This document shows, piece by piece, positions 17,075 to 26,528 of a stretch of DNA of 64,000 nucleotides. Where the stretch lies: contig CAWDNZ010000005.1 of assembly GCA_963803845.1 (NCBI GenBank), forward strand, positions 1,178,001-1,242,000, given 5' to 3'. Position 1 is the first letter of the stretch. Every line of letters begins with the position of its first letter. A model generated the notes under the pieces. The model ran no database searches. It saw only the letters and a list, made by a program, of their open reading frames with translations, and was not told where the DNA came from. The position numbers were made by a program, and so were the translations under genes. Origin of the DNA: JABDIY01 sp963803845 (lineage in GTDB: Bacteria; Actinomycetota; Acidimicrobiia; Acidimicrobiales; SZUA-35).

Positions 17075-18198
17075 AATCCCAGATCTCGACAGATTTCCCG
17101 GGCCTCGTTGAATTCCTGCTCGGTCTCGGCGAAGGTGTGGAACCCTTGGGGGTCGGTCAGGACGTAGTAATAAAAGTCGGTCTCGGCCGGGTTGATGGCC
17201 GCTTCGAGCGACGCCTTGCCCGGTGAGTTGATGGGCGTTGGCGGTAACCCCCGGACGTTGCGGCAGCCGTAGGGTGACTCCTGGTCCAGAACCGAGCGGG
17301 TGAGCTCCACATCGCGGTCGCCGGCACCGTAGATACAGGTGGCATCGATGCCCATGATCCACTGCTCCCGGATGCGGTTGTAGATCACCGACGCCACCAG
17401 GGGTCGTTCTTCATCCTGACGAGTTTCGGCCTCGATCATCGATGCCACGATCAGCACTTCATATGCGGAATACCCCAGTTTGGTTTCTGCCCCGCCATAC
17501 CCCAAGCCACCGGTGACCCTGGCGAATTCGTCGCTCATTCTCTGGAGCACTTGGTCTGCGGTTGCACCCTTGGTGATCTCGTAGGTGTCGGGGAACAACA
17601 ACCCCTCCCACGACGTCTCATTCTCGGGCCGATACCGGGTGGCAACCTGCCCACTGCTCAAGGCCGCATTCAGCTGCGCTTCGGTGACCCCGTTGAGCTG
17701 TCGGGCCAGTTCGCTCACGATCTCGGTGGTCCACAATCCCTCGCGCACGATGAATTGATCCACCTCGGGCGGCTTGGGACCGTCGTTGAGAACAGCGATC
17801 GCCTCTTCCGCTGAGGAGTTCAAGTAGAACGTGTAGTCGCCCGCTTGAAAGTTGCCCTCATCGTTCCATTCGGCAAAGTAGCGGAAGAACGTACTGTTCG
17901 GGATCACGCCGTTCTCGGCCAGCTGGGCGGCGATGTCGGAAGTGGTGGCGCCGCGGGCGACGTTGAGATCGATGGGGTCGCCGGGTTCTCCGACCGGGTC
18001 CAGCTGGCGATCGAACCAGCCCCGCCCGGTGGTGATGGCCGTATAACCCACGAACATGATCAGAATTGCCGACAGGAGTCCGCCGCCGATACGCCAACCA
18101 GCATGGCGGACGCGAACAAACTCATCTTCTTCATCCCAGTCCAGTTGAACCGGTGGCTCCGTAGGCGGAGTCTGCGTTGGTGCAGTCACGGGGTCCAT
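17068..18198 (-). CDS. mltG: Endolytic murein transglycosylase MltG
   Basis: Inner-membrane lytic transglycosylase that cuts nascent peptidoglycan and releases strands. The 376 residues have an acidic cytoplasmic N-terminus, a single transmembrane helix at about 37-58 (LLSAILIMFVGYTAITTG), a LysM-like part, and the YceG domain with ASMIEAETRQDEERPLVASV containing the catalytic Glu, YNRI and GLPPTPINSPG. Order alaS-ruvX-mltG-aroE matches other actinobacteria. Confidence 0.94.
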   Translation of the reverse strand: MDPVTAPTQTPPTEPPVQLDWDEEDEFVRVRHAGWRIGGGLLSAILIMFVGYTAITTGRGWFDRQLDPVGEPGDPIDLNVARGATTSDIAAQLAENGVIPNSTFFRYFAEWNDEGNFQAGDYTFYLNSSAEEAIAVLNDGPKPPEVDQFIVREGLWTTEIVSELARQLNGVTEAQLNAALSSGQVATRYRPENETSWEGLLFPDTYEITKGATADQVLQRMSDEFARVTGGLGYGGAETKLGYSAYEVLIVASMIEAETRQDEERPLVASVIYNRIREQWIMGIDATCIYGAGDRDVELTRSVLDQESPYGCRNVRGLPPTPINSPGKASLEAAINPAETDFYYYVLTDPQGFHTFAETEQEFNEAREICRDLGLC

Positions 18199-18204
18199 GC
18201 TAAT

Positions 18205-18705
18205 TCAGCCCGTCCCTGGGGCGGGGGCATGGTCGGAACCTCCCGATGTCACGCCATCGATCCAGGTCTGCAGAATAACCGCAGCGGCAATCTGGTCCAC
18301 GAGCTGCTTTCGTCGCTTGCCCTTTACCCCCATCTCGGTCAGGCGCCGCTCGGCGGTGACAGAGGTAAGGCGTTCGTCCTGAAGGTGCACAGCAACGTGC
18401 TCGCCAAACGACTGGCGAATCTGTTCGATCTCGTCCACAATCGATTGCGCGGCGGGCCCGATTTCACCACTGGCAAGCGAGTACGGCACGCCGAACACCA
18501 CGAAGGCGGCGTCGCATTCCTCCACGAGCGCTCGCAGTCGCTGATGGTCGGTCTTCCTATCGCCGCTGCGCTGCACGGTCTGATAGGGAGTTGCCAGGGT
18601 TCCATTGCTGTCGCACAGCGCCACCCCGATCCGAACCGTTCCAAGGTCGATTCCGAGGCCTCGACCGGCGAACCGATCGCCAGTGATGCGAGCAGAATCC
18701 CCCAT
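18205..18705 (-). CDS. ruvX: Putative pre-16S rRNA nuclease / Holliday junction resolvase-like YqgF
   Basis: RNase H-fold protein (166 residues) of the YqgF/RuvX family, implicated in 16S rRNA 5' end processing. Motifs: GIDLGTVRIGVALCD (first acidic residue), VFGVPYSLASGEIGPAA, VHLQDERLTSVTAERRL and QIAAAVILQTWID with the last Asp. ATG overlaps the alaS stop by one base; mltG starts six bases downstream. Confidence 0.93.
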   Translation of the reverse strand: MGDSARITGDRFAGRGLGIDLGTVRIGVALCDSNGTLATPYQTVQRSGDRKTDHQRLRALVEECDAAFVVFGVPYSLASGEIGPAAQSIVDEIEQIRQSFGEHVAVHLQDERLTSVTAERRLTEMGVKGKRRKQLVDQIAAAVILQTWIDGVTSGGSDHAPAPGTG

Positions 18706-21305
18706 CAGCGACCGTCGAAGACAGCCTTGGCCACCGCCAGAGCGGAATCGAGGCCCTCGACGTACTTGCCTCCCGCCATCGCGAAATCGGTTCCGTTGCC
18801 GCCACCACCCTGGATCTCCTTGGCGGCGGGGGCAACCATGGCACCGGCCTCAACCCCAGCCTCGGGGGTGACCGCGGCCGCAAGAGCAGCGCCGCCACCT
18901 TCGGGGGCGCCGGCCAAGACAACAACGTTCACACCGGGCTGATCCCGCACCGCCATAGCCAGATCTTTGAGATCGTTGCGAGCCAGACCGTCGACACGAG
19001 TGAAAATTGCCCCGTCGACCGCTTGGTCTGCCAACTCCGCAGCACGCCCAACCGCAAGTTTGCGTCGTAGTGCCACAAGTTCATCGTGTTGGGCCTTCAC
19101 CTCGGCAAGGCGTTTCTGGATCCCCTCTACCACCGACCCCACGGGAACATTCAAGGCCTCGGCCGCCTCGGCCAATGTGGCCTGCTCGGATCGGATCAAC
19201 TTGATGGTTTCGTCACCGGCTATTGCCTCGATGCGACGAATGTTGGACCCGATCGAGCTCTCCGACACAACCTTGACCGGGCCGATGTCTCCGAGCGCCC
19301 GCACATGTGTGCCACCGCAGAACTCGATGGACGGGCCAGCGCGAAGGACTCGCACGCGCTCGCCGTACTTGTCGCCAAAGAATGCGATCGCTCCCATCGC
19401 TTCGGCCTCGGCGCGCGACACTTCGGGATGGGTAGCCAAGGAGTTATTGAGGATTTCGGCGTTCACCATGTCTTCGATCGTGGCGATCTGATCCGGACGG
19501 AGAGCCTCGAAATGGCTGAAGTCGAAACGAAGTCGATCAGGAGCAACCAACGAACCCTGCTGTTTGGCCCCGTCGCCCAAGACCTCCCGAAGGGCCCAAT
19601 GAACGAGGTGGGTGGCGGTGTGGTGTCGGCGGATGCGATTCCGACGATCGACATCAATTGAGGCGACCACCGCATCACCGGGCGCAAACTCGCCTTTCGT
19701 GATCTCCACCAAATGACGAGCAACCTCGGGAACTGCAAATTTTGTATCTGTCACACGAGCCTCGGCAACCACGTGGCCGGACGCATCGGTTTTCTGTATC
19801 ACACCGGTGTCGCCGCTTTGCCCGCCCGCTTCGGCGTAGAACGGGCTCTGGTTCAAAAAGATGCTGACCGGACCGTCGTCGCCGCCGGTGACGGCCAAAA
19901 CCTCGGCCTGGACGTTCGTGAAATGGTCTCGACCCACGAAGATCGTGAGGTTGTTGTCCTCAACGAGCTGGCTGACCACATCAGCATCGGTGACGACGAC
20001 CGCGCCCTTCTGGCTGGCCTTGGCCCGCTCGCGCTGTTTGGTCATCTCTCTCTCGAAACCAACCAGGTCGGTGCCGTGGCCCCGCTCAGCCGCCACCTCC
20101 GCAGTTACTTCCTTCGGGAATCCGTAGGTGTCGTGCAGAGTGAAGGCAACGGTGCCGGGAACGTCGGCCCCTGGCTCCAAAGTGGCCAGTTCCTCGTCGA
20201 GCATTTTGAGACCGTTGGCGAGCCGGCGGCGGAACTGGGTCTCTTCCCGCTCCACAACACTTCGAATCAGGTCGTGGTTTTGCACGATCTCCGGGTAGTC
20301 CGGCCCCATGATGCTCACGACGGCGTCGACGAGCGACGGTGTGATGATATCGCTGACGCCGAGGAGGTAGGCGAACCGCGTAGCCCGGCGCATGATGCGG
20401 CGCAGCACGTAGCCGCGATCCTCGTTGCTGGGAAAAACGCCGTCGGAGATCAAGAACGTGGTTGTGCGGGCGTGCTCGGCGAGGACTCGGAGGGCGAGAT
20501 CGGCGGCAGGATCGGATCCCAAGGCATAGCCGGTGACCTCAGAGGCGACTTGGATGAGCCGGGCCATCTCGTCGATCTCGAACACGGAGTCCTTGCCTTG
20601 CAGGACCATGAGGATTCGTTCCAGCCCAGCACCGGTATCGATGCTGGGTTTTGGCAGAGGTTTGGAGTTCCCCTCGGCATCGGTCTCGAACTGCATGAAG
20701 ACCAAGTTCCAGATCTCCATGAATCGCTCGTCGGCTTCGGGGTTTGCCGGCCCGCCGTCGGGCCCATATTCGGGTCCTTTGTCCCAGAAGATTTCTGAGC
20801 TTGGCCCGTTGGGGCCGGTGTCGGCCATCCGCCACCAGTTGTCATCATCCAGGCGCTGGATCCGGTCGGCCGGGATTCCTACGCTGGTCTGCCAGATCTC
20901 GGCGGCTTCATCATCGCTGAGGTGCACCGTGACCCACAGTCGTTCCGGATCAAGCCCCAGTACGTCGGTCACGAATTCCCACGCACTGGGAATCGCCGTT
21001 TCCTTGAAATAGTCTCCGAAAGAGAAGTTGCCCATCATCTCGAAGAACGTCAAATGACGTGAGGTGCGGCCCACCTCATCGAGATCGTTGTGTTTGCCGC
21101 CGGCCCTGACGCACTTCTGGATCGATACCGCCCGCAGCGATGGCGGCTTCTCATCCCCCTGGAAATAGGGCTTGAATGGCACCATGCCCGAGTTGGTGAA
21201 CAACAGCGTTTGGTCGTGTGGGATCAGACTCGCCGAAGGAATCGGCTGATGGCCCCGTTCGACGAAGAAATCGGTAAAGACTTTGCGCAGTTCATTGGCT
21301 TGCAT
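18705..21305 (-). CDS. alaS: Alanine--tRNA ligase
   Basis: Charges tRNA-Ala. The 866 residues begin MQANELRKVFTDFFVERGH, with HDQTLLFTNSGMVPFKPYF and the class II motifs, the editing domain with zinc ligands HTATHLVHWAL and CGGTHVRALGDIG, and the C-terminal DHHA1-type C-Ala domain ending AKAVFDGR. I start at ATG 21305; a reading 29 codons longer would enter the divergent promoter region and has no family similarity. Confidence 0.97.
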   Translation of the reverse strand: MQANELRKVFTDFFVERGHQPIPSASLIPHDQTLLFTNSGMVPFKPYFQGDEKPPSLRAVSIQKCVRAGGKHNDLDEVGRTSRHLTFFEMMGNFSFGDYFKETAIPSAWEFVTDVLGLDPERLWVTVHLSDDEAAEIWQTSVGIPADRIQRLDDDNWWRMADTGPNGPSSEIFWDKGPEYGPDGGPANPEADERFMEIWNLVFMQFETDAEGNSKPLPKPSIDTGAGLERILMVLQGKDSVFEIDEMARLIQVASEVTGYALGSDPAADLALRVLAEHARTTTFLISDGVFPSNEDRGYVLRRIMRRATRFAYLLGVSDIITPSLVDAVVSIMGPDYPEIVQNHDLIRSVVEREETQFRRRLANGLKMLDEELATLEPGADVPGTVAFTLHDTYGFPKEVTAEVAAERGHGTDLVGFEREMTKQRERAKASQKGAVVVTDADVVSQLVEDNNLTIFVGRDHFTNVQAEVLAVTGGDDGPVSIFLNQSPFYAEAGGQSGDTGVIQKTDASGHVVAEARVTDTKFAVPEVARHLVEITKGEFAPGDAVVASIDVDRRNRIRRHHTATHLVHWALREVLGDGAKQQGSLVAPDRLRFDFSHFEALRPDQIATIEDMVNAEILNNSLATHPEVSRAEAEAMGAIAFFGDKYGERVRVLRAGPSIEFCGGTHVRALGDIGPVKVVSESSIGSNIRRIEAIAGDETIKLIRSEQATLAEAAEALNVPVGSVVEGIQKRLAEVKAQHDELVALRRKLAVGRAAELADQAVDGAIFTRVDGLARNDLKDLAMAVRDQPGVNVVVLAGAPEGGGAALAAAVTPEAGVEAGAMVAPAAKEIQGGGGNGTDFAMAGGKYVEGLDSALAVAKAVFDGR

Positions 21306-21372
21306 AGCGGGCCTAAGTGTACGCCGCCCTCTACTGGTGATTGTCGGGGTTTCCTGATCTACGCTTCTGACA

Positions 21373-23919
21373 ATGACGAGCGAGAGCCTCACTGACCTCG
21401 GCGACGCACTCCGTCGACTCGCGTCGGAGCCTGTCCTCCTCGTGGCGTCAGACTACGACGGAACAATCGCCCCCCTCGTGGACGATCCGTCCGAGGCGGT
21501 TGCGGATCGCGAATCAGCAGCAGCACTCAAGCGGCTGGGCCGTGCCGATAATACCTACTCCGCTTTGATCTCCGGGCGAAGCCTCGCCGACCTCGAACTG
21601 GCTTCGGGTCTCGGGGAAGTTGTCCGTCTCGTCGGAAGCCACGGCAGCGAATTCGACGTTGGTTTTACCCGTGATCTGGACCCCGAACGGGCCGAGCTTC
21701 GGAACGCTCTGGTGGACGAGACCTTCAGAATCTGCGCCAGGACCGCCGGACGGGTGGAAGAAAAGCCAGCCGGCGTGGCGTTCCATCTCCGCAACGTGGA
21801 CGAGGCCGGCCGAGCCGCTGCGCTCAATGCTCTTGCGGAAGGCCCCCAGACTTGGGAGGGGGTACACACCCGGAGCGGCCACGACGTGCTGGAGTTAACC
21901 ATCACCTCCACGAACAAGGGCCATGCCCTCGAGCGTCTGCGGGCCGAGGTGGGTGCAACCGCAGTCCTGTTCATCGGCGATGACGAAACCGATGAAGATG
22001 CCATGATTACTCTCACCGGTCCGGACGTCGGGATCCGCGTTGGTCCGGGTGAAACGGCCGCCCAATTCCGCACCGACTCCCCCAAGGCGGTTTCTCGCAT
22101 TCTTGCGTTGCTCTCGGAGCTGAGAATTGACTGGCTCACCGGAGCAGGGCTCCAGCCGCTCCAGCACCATTCGATACTGTCGGACCAACGAACTGCGGCG
22201 ATCGTGGATCCGCAGGGACGAATCGTCTGGTTGTGCGTGCCCCGTATCGACTCGGGCGCAGTGTTCGCAGAACTCCTGGGAGGTCAGGCGGCAGGGGCGT
22301 TCAGCATCGGACCACTCGACGGCTCCGCTCCGTTGGCCCAGCACTATCGACCGGGATCTATGATCCTGGAGACCCGCTTCGCAGACTTCACGGTCACCGA
22401 CTACATGGACGTTTCCGGGGGTCGGGCCGAAGACCTCGCCGGACGCACCGACCTCCTGCGGGTCATCGAGGGAACCGGTCAGGCGACGATCGAATACTCG
22501 CCTCGCCTCGATTTCGGCCGAGTACCAACGTCACTGGTCACCACCCCGAACGGCGTGCGAATTCAAAGCGCTATCGAACCCCTGGTACTGCATTGCAGCG
22601 GAGATGGCTGGACGGGTCACGAGTGGACACTGGTGTCTTATGGCCCCAACCAGTCGGCCCGAGTTGTCGTAGACCTCTTGCGAGGTCCGGTGGTTCTCGA
22701 GCTCCGAGCGGGCACAGATTCACTCGACGATCATCCTCGCCCCGAGTATGACCGCCAAACCGATACCCACCGATTCTGGACCGACCGTAGCGACCCCCTG
22801 GAATTGCCGGAGTCCGCTCGAGAGGTGATCCGCCGGGCCGCAATCACCATTCAGGCTCTGCAACATGGCCCAACTGGCGCTCTGGTGGCATCGGTTTCAA
22901 CGAGCCTTCCCGACTACCTCGGCGGCGTTCGAAACTGGGACACGCGCTACTGCCGAATCCGGGACGCCGCCCTCAGTTGCCGAGCTCTCGCAGAGCTAGG
23001 TTCGGTGAGCGAAGGCCGCCGACTCATCGATTGGCTTCAGCAGGTGATTCTGATCCGGCCCGAGACCGACCGATTGGCGCCCCTCTATTCGGTGACCGGA
23101 AGACATCTCCCTCCCGAGGCGGAGATCACCGGGTTGCCAGGGTACGGCGGTGCTCGCCCGGTCCGCGTTGGCAATGGCGCGGACCTGCAAGTGCAGCTGG
23201 ACCTCTATGGCCAAGTTCTGGAACTGGTGGAGACGTTGCGCCAGCGCGGCGTGACTCTGACCCTCAAGGACTGGCGGCTGGTCGAGAAGCTGGTGATCTC
23301 GGTTGCCCACCGTTGGCGAGAACCGGATCACGGGGTCTGGGAGATTCGACGAATTCCCCGTCACTACGTCCATTCAAAGGTCCACTGCTGGATGGCGGTC
23401 GACCGTGGCATTCGCATCGCGCGGCAGTTTTGCGACCGGGCCCCCGACACCTGGTTGACGCTCCGAACCCAGATCGCAGAGGATGTACTCGCCAACGGAT
23501 GGTCCGAAAAACGACAGTCATTCACCGCCGCGTACGATGGTTCGGACCTGGACGTTGCGGCCCTTTCGGTCGGACTCAGTGGCCTCATCACCGCAGATGA
23601 TCCCCGCTTTGTGTCCACGGTGGATGCGGTGCGCCGAGAGCTCCTTACCAGCGGAACCGTCTATGCCACTCATAGCGACGATGGACTCCCGGGCCGACGC
23701 CACGGCGTGCACTTGGCGACATCCTGGCTGATCGACGCGCTACTGCTCACCGGTCGTCGAGAAGAGGCCAAAGAACTCTTCGCAATTCTTCGCTCACGCG
23801 TGGGAGCAACCGGGCTCCTGACCGCCGGAGTCGACCCGATGGAAGAACGAGCGCTGGGAAACCTACCGATGGCCTATGCCCACGCCGGCTTCATTCTGAA
23901 CGCGCTCCATCTTCAGTAG
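21373..23919 (+). CDS. Fusion of trehalose-6-phosphate phosphatase (OtsB, HAD) and GH15 glucoamylase/trehalase-like domain
   Basis: Residues 1-250 are an OtsB-type HAD phosphatase: DYDGTIAPL with both catalytic Asp (27, 29), SGRSLADLE, GSHGSEFD, NKGHALERL and GDDETDEDA. Residues 255-848 match GH15: an N-terminal beta-sandwich (SDQRTAAIVDPQGRIVWLCV), then the (alpha/alpha)6 barrel with WDTRYCRIRDAALS, YGGARPVRVGN, GVWEIRR (general-acid Glu near 656) and YVHSKVHCWMAVDR. Near 814-822 the sequence is GLLTAGVDP, where family members I recall carry the general-base Glu in LLSEE-like motifs; activity of this half is doubtful. The phosphatase would complete trehalose synthesis with OtsA (58,778). Confidence 0.88.
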   Translation: MTSESLTDLGDALRRLASEPVLLVASDYDGTIAPLVDDPSEAVADRESAAALKRLGRADNTYSALISGRSLADLELASGLGEVVRLVGSHGSEFDVGFTRDLDPERAELRNALVDETFRICARTAGRVEEKPAGVAFHLRNVDEAGRAAALNALAEGPQTWEGVHTRSGHDVLELTITSTNKGHALERLRAEVGATAVLFIGDDETDEDAMITLTGPDVGIRVGPGETAAQFRTDSPKAVSRILALLSELRIDWLTGAGLQPLQHHSILSDQRTAAIVDPQGRIVWLCVPRIDSGAVFAELLGGQAAGAFSIGPLDGSAPLAQHYRPGSMILETRFADFTVTDYMDVSGGRAEDLAGRTDLLRVIEGTGQATIEYSPRLDFGRVPTSLVTTPNGVRIQSAIEPLVLHCSGDGWTGHEWTLVSYGPNQSARVVVDLLRGPVVLELRAGTDSLDDHPRPEYDRQTDTHRFWTDRSDPLELPESAREVIRRAAITIQALQHGPTGALVASVSTSLPDYLGGVRNWDTRYCRIRDAALSCRALAELGSVSEGRRLIDWLQQVILIRPETDRLAPLYSVTGRHLPPEAEITGLPGYGGARPVRVGNGADLQVQLDLYGQVLELVETLRQRGVTLTLKDWRLVEKLVISVAHRWREPDHGVWEIRRIPRHYVHSKVHCWMAVDRGIRIARQFCDRAPDTWLTLRTQIAEDVLANGWSEKRQSFTAAYDGSDLDVAALSVGLSGLITADDPRFVSTVDAVRRELLTSGTVYATHSDDGLPGRRHGVHLATSWLIDALLLTGRREEAKELFAILRSRVGATGLLTAGVDPMEERALGNLPMAYAHAGFILNALHLQ

Positions 23920-23956
23920 AGCGCTCCACCTTTTGTAGAGCGCTCCGCCTCCGGCC
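23902..23956. repeat. Three tandem 19-bp-period repeats over a stop codon
   Basis: Units begin GCGCTCC at 23902, 23921 and 23940. The first two are GCGCTCCATCTTCAGTAGA and GCGCTCCACCTTTTGTAGA; the third is partial. The stop TAG of the OtsB-GH15 gene (23917-23919) is in unit 1 and is repeated in unit 2. It lies between two convergent genes. Confidence 0.75.
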
Positions 23957-23963
23957 AACTCGG

Positions 23964-25961
23964 CTACTCCAATTTCTCCAGGGCCAGTTCCCATTCGGTC
24001 ATGGCGCGTTGGAGCCGGCGTTCCAGCGTCTCGTTCTTGTCGATGAGATCGTGCATCTTGTCGGCGTCCGCATACACCTGAGGATCGGCCAATTCGGTCT
24101 GAACCGCCGAGAGTTCCGCCTCCAGGGTTTGGACCTTTCCCTCCAGCTTGTCGATCTTCTTCTTGAGCTGACGAGCCTCGTTCCCGGATGCCTTCGACGA
24201 TGGCGGAGGCGGCGGCTTTGGCTGCGCCGTGCTTGGCTTCGTCGTAGTGGCCTGTGCGGGCTTCGCTTTGTTGGCCTGTGCTTTCGGCTTCGCCTTGAGC
24301 TTGGGAGGCGAACTCGACACCGGTCCTTTGGTCGAGGCGGAGGAAGTGCTTCCCCCGGGATGGAAGAGATGTTCTTCAACGTCGACGAAGAAACGAGCGG
24401 TGCCATCCCGAACTTCCAGAACCTGTTCGGCGACGTTGCGGATGAGGTGACGATCGTGGCTGACGAGGAGCACGGTGCCGGGGTACACGCTGAGCGCATC
24501 TTCCAGAACGTCGCAGCTGGGGAGATCGAGGTGATTCGTAGGCTCGTCGAGGATCAGCAGGTTGACCGGGTTGCACATGGTCTCCGCCAGCGCCAAGCGG
24601 GTCCGCTCCCCGCCGGAAAGCTGCCAAACCAACCGCTCCACTGCGTCGCCTCGGAAACCGAACGATGCCAGCACGGTGCGGAAGCTTCGCTTGCCTTCCA
24701 GCTCGCTCCCGACCGAACGCCGGAACTCCTCCTCAACCGTGAGGGTGAGATCGAGAGCATCCACCTGATGCTGGGCAAAGTAGGCGATGTCCACGTTCTG
24801 GCCCAATGTCACCGATCCGCTGCGAGGTCGGAGATCACCCAGGATGGCTTTCAAGATCGTGGACTTGCCGGCCCCGTTTGGTCCGATCAAGGCCAACTTC
24901 TGGCCTCTCTCCACAACCACATTCACACCGGAGATCACGGCAGGCTCATCGTCATAGCCGAAATCGGCATCCTCGATGTTCACCACGACCCGCGAGGACC
25001 GGCGAGGTTCGGGGTACGCGAACTTCAATTTCAGATTCACGTCTTGGGGAACCTGGATCTCTTCCAGCTTCTCCAACGCCTTGATCCTGCTCTGAACCTG
25101 TCGGGCTTTTGTCGCCTTGTAGCGAAAGCGTTCGATGAACTGCTCGGTGTGGGCGCGCTGGCGCTGCTGGCTGGTCGCTTTGGCCGCCGCCTGGGTTATC
25201 CGTTCTTCTCGCTGGACGAGAAACTCCACAAAACCACCGACATATTCGGTAGCCGTTCCCCAAGCCACCTCCACGACGCGTTCGGCCACCGCATCGATGA
25301 AGTCACGGTCATGGCTCACGAACAGCACCGAGCCGGGGAAGGCCTGCAGTTGCGCCTCGAGCCACGCCACGGAATCGACATCCAAATGGTTCGTCGGCTC
25401 GTCGAGCACGAGCACATCGGGCTTCTCCAACAACAAGCGAGCGAGTGCCGCCCGCATTTGCCATCCGCCGGACATCTCCGAAAGCGGCCGGTCCATATCC
25501 TGGGCGGTGAAACCCAAGCCGCCCAGGATCCGGCGAGCCTCAGCTTCGATCTGGTACCCGCCGAGCTGCTCGAACCGGCTCTGAAGGTCACCAAACCGCT
25601 CCAGTCGGTTGTCATATTCGGGATGGTCGATATGCCCCAGCGTCTCCCCGACGGCGGTTATCTCGGCCTCCATCGAATTCAGGTGTGACGCTCCCGCCAG
25701 GACCTCGTCGATAACGGTGCCGCCCCAGGACTCGGTGAGCTCCTGAGGCAGATAGCCAACCACGTAGTCATTGGGCCGGTGCACGCCACCGGCGTCGGGC
25801 TCTTGGATCCCCACCACGATCTCTAACAGGGTGGTCTTGCCAACCCCGTTTCCGCCGATCAGGGCGATCCGGCGGCCCGGCCGCAACTCGAACGTGACGT
25901 CGCGGAACAGCAGGCGATTTCCGTGTTCCTTTTTCAACCCCGAGACCGTCAGCACAGCCAT
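23964..25961 (-). CDS. ABC-F family ATPase
   Basis: Soluble twin-ATPase protein without membrane segments (665 residues), of the group acting on ribosomes. First domain: Walker A GGNGVGKTTLLEIVVG, signature MSGGWQMRAALARLLLEKPD, Walker B VLVLDEPTNHLD. A linker with a basic helical arm covers about 240-310. Second domain: GPNGAGKSTILKAILGD, LSGGERTRLALAETMCNP, LLILDEPTNHLD. The C-terminus has an Ala/Lys/Pro linker and a coiled coil (LKKKIDKLEGKVQTLEAEL), as in Uup-like members. Whether it is a housekeeping or resistance member cannot be decided. Confidence 0.92.
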   Translation of the reverse strand: MAVLTVSGLKKEHGNRLLFRDVTFELRPGRRIALIGGNGVGKTTLLEIVVGIQEPDAGGVHRPNDYVVGYLPQELTESWGGTVIDEVLAGASHLNSMEAEITAVGETLGHIDHPEYDNRLERFGDLQSRFEQLGGYQIEAEARRILGGLGFTAQDMDRPLSEMSGGWQMRAALARLLLEKPDVLVLDEPTNHLDVDSVAWLEAQLQAFPGSVLFVSHDRDFIDAVAERVVEVAWGTATEYVGGFVEFLVQREERITQAAAKATSQQRQRAHTEQFIERFRYKATKARQVQSRIKALEKLEEIQVPQDVNLKLKFAYPEPRRSSRVVVNIEDADFGYDDEPAVISGVNVVVERGQKLALIGPNGAGKSTILKAILGDLRPRSGSVTLGQNVDIAYFAQHQVDALDLTLTVEEEFRRSVGSELEGKRSFRTVLASFGFRGDAVERLVWQLSGGERTRLALAETMCNPVNLLILDEPTNHLDLPSCDVLEDALSVYPGTVLLVSHDRHLIRNVAEQVLEVRDGTARFFVDVEEHLFHPGGSTSSASTKGPVSSSPPKLKAKPKAQANKAKPAQATTTKPSTAQPKPPPPPSSKASGNEARQLKKKIDKLEGKVQTLEAELSAVQTELADPQVYADADKMHDLIDKNETLERRLQRAMTEWELALEKLE

Positions 25962-25984
25962 ACAGCCTAGGACGGGACCCGCGG

Positions 25985-26008
25985 GGTTCTACCCGAGGAG
26001 GTGTGACG
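25985..26008. repeat. 24-bp direct repeat, copy 1
   Basis: Begins GGTTCTACCCGA and ends GGTGTGACG, matching 26024-26047 at 22 of 24 bases. Lies in the divergent control region between the ABC-F gene and the PH-domain genes; possibly a paired regulator site. Confidence 0.65.
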
Positions 26009-26023
26009 TCTGCGTACACCACA

Positions 26024-26047
26024 GGTTCTACCCGACGGGGTGTGACG
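26024..26047. repeat. 24-bp direct repeat, copy 2
   Basis: Second copy, 39 bases downstream of the first (about four helical turns). It ends 22 bases before the GTG of the first PH-domain gene. Confidence 0.65.
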
Positions 26048-26069
26048 CGCGGGTGCCACAATAGAGATC

Positions 26070-26528
26070 GTGGAACAACTTCCCGTTTCGGTCCGAAAGC
26101 TTTGGCGATGGGGCGGCGCATTCACCGGGCTCGTCCTCGGCCTGATCACGGCCGGCTTCACTATCGGGGCCGCAACCGCCCTGGAACTCGGAATTCCTGC
26201 ATATGTGGCCGCCGGGGTACTCGTGCTGGCGGTCGCAGCTCTCCCCATATGGTGGGCTGGGGTTCGCTACCGCAACTGGGGATGGCAGCTCACCCCGCTC
26301 TGGGTAGAAGCAAAACACGGTGTGTTGGGTCGCCACCGGGTCATCATTCCCCGCAACCGAATCCAGACCGTAACCACCAACAGTGGCCCGGTAGATCGAA
26401 TGCTGGATCTGGAAACGATCACCGTGCACACCGCCGGGGTGGGCGCACCAAATCTCACGATCCCGCACTTGGCAACGGCAACGGTGCGCCAGATCCGCAC
26501 CGAATTGGGTAAGGGCGTCGATGAGTGA
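26070..26528 (+). CDS. Bacterial PH-domain (bPH2/YdbS-like) membrane protein
   Basis: 152 residues: a short cytoplasmic N-terminus, two transmembrane helices (about 14-36 and 43-64), then one bPH2 domain with WQLTPLWVEAKHGVLGRHRV, IIPRNRIQTVTT and DRMLDLETITVHTAG. This is the small partner of YdbS/YdbT-type pairs. Function is not established; a few homologues affect antimicrobial peptide sensitivity. Start is GTG 26070. Its 3' end overlaps the next gene by eight bases. Confidence 0.85.
   Translation: MEQLPVSVRKLWRWGGAFTGLVLGLITAGFTIGAATALELGIPAYVAAGVLVLAVAALPIWWAGVRYRNWGWQLTPLWVEAKHGVLGRHRVIIPRNRIQTVTTNSGPVDRMLDLETITVHTAGVGAPNLTIPHLATATVRQIRTELGKGVDE

Noticed and set aside
19713..20798. 361-codon open frame opposite alaS
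   Set aside because: Antisense shadow of conserved AlaS sequence, with no start context or family similarity.
21306..21392. 29-codon N-terminal extension of AlaS
   Set aside because: It overlaps the divergent OtsB-GH15 start and does not resemble the family; MQANELRK is the normal start.
23902..23956. Short tandem units considered as a CRISPR remnant
   Set aside because: Units are adjacent without spacers and no cas gene is present.
24009..25688. Long plus-strand open frame (559 codons) opposite the ABC-F gene
   Set aside because: Antisense to conserved Walker and signature motifs; its composition is what GC-rich codon bias produces on the opposite strand.
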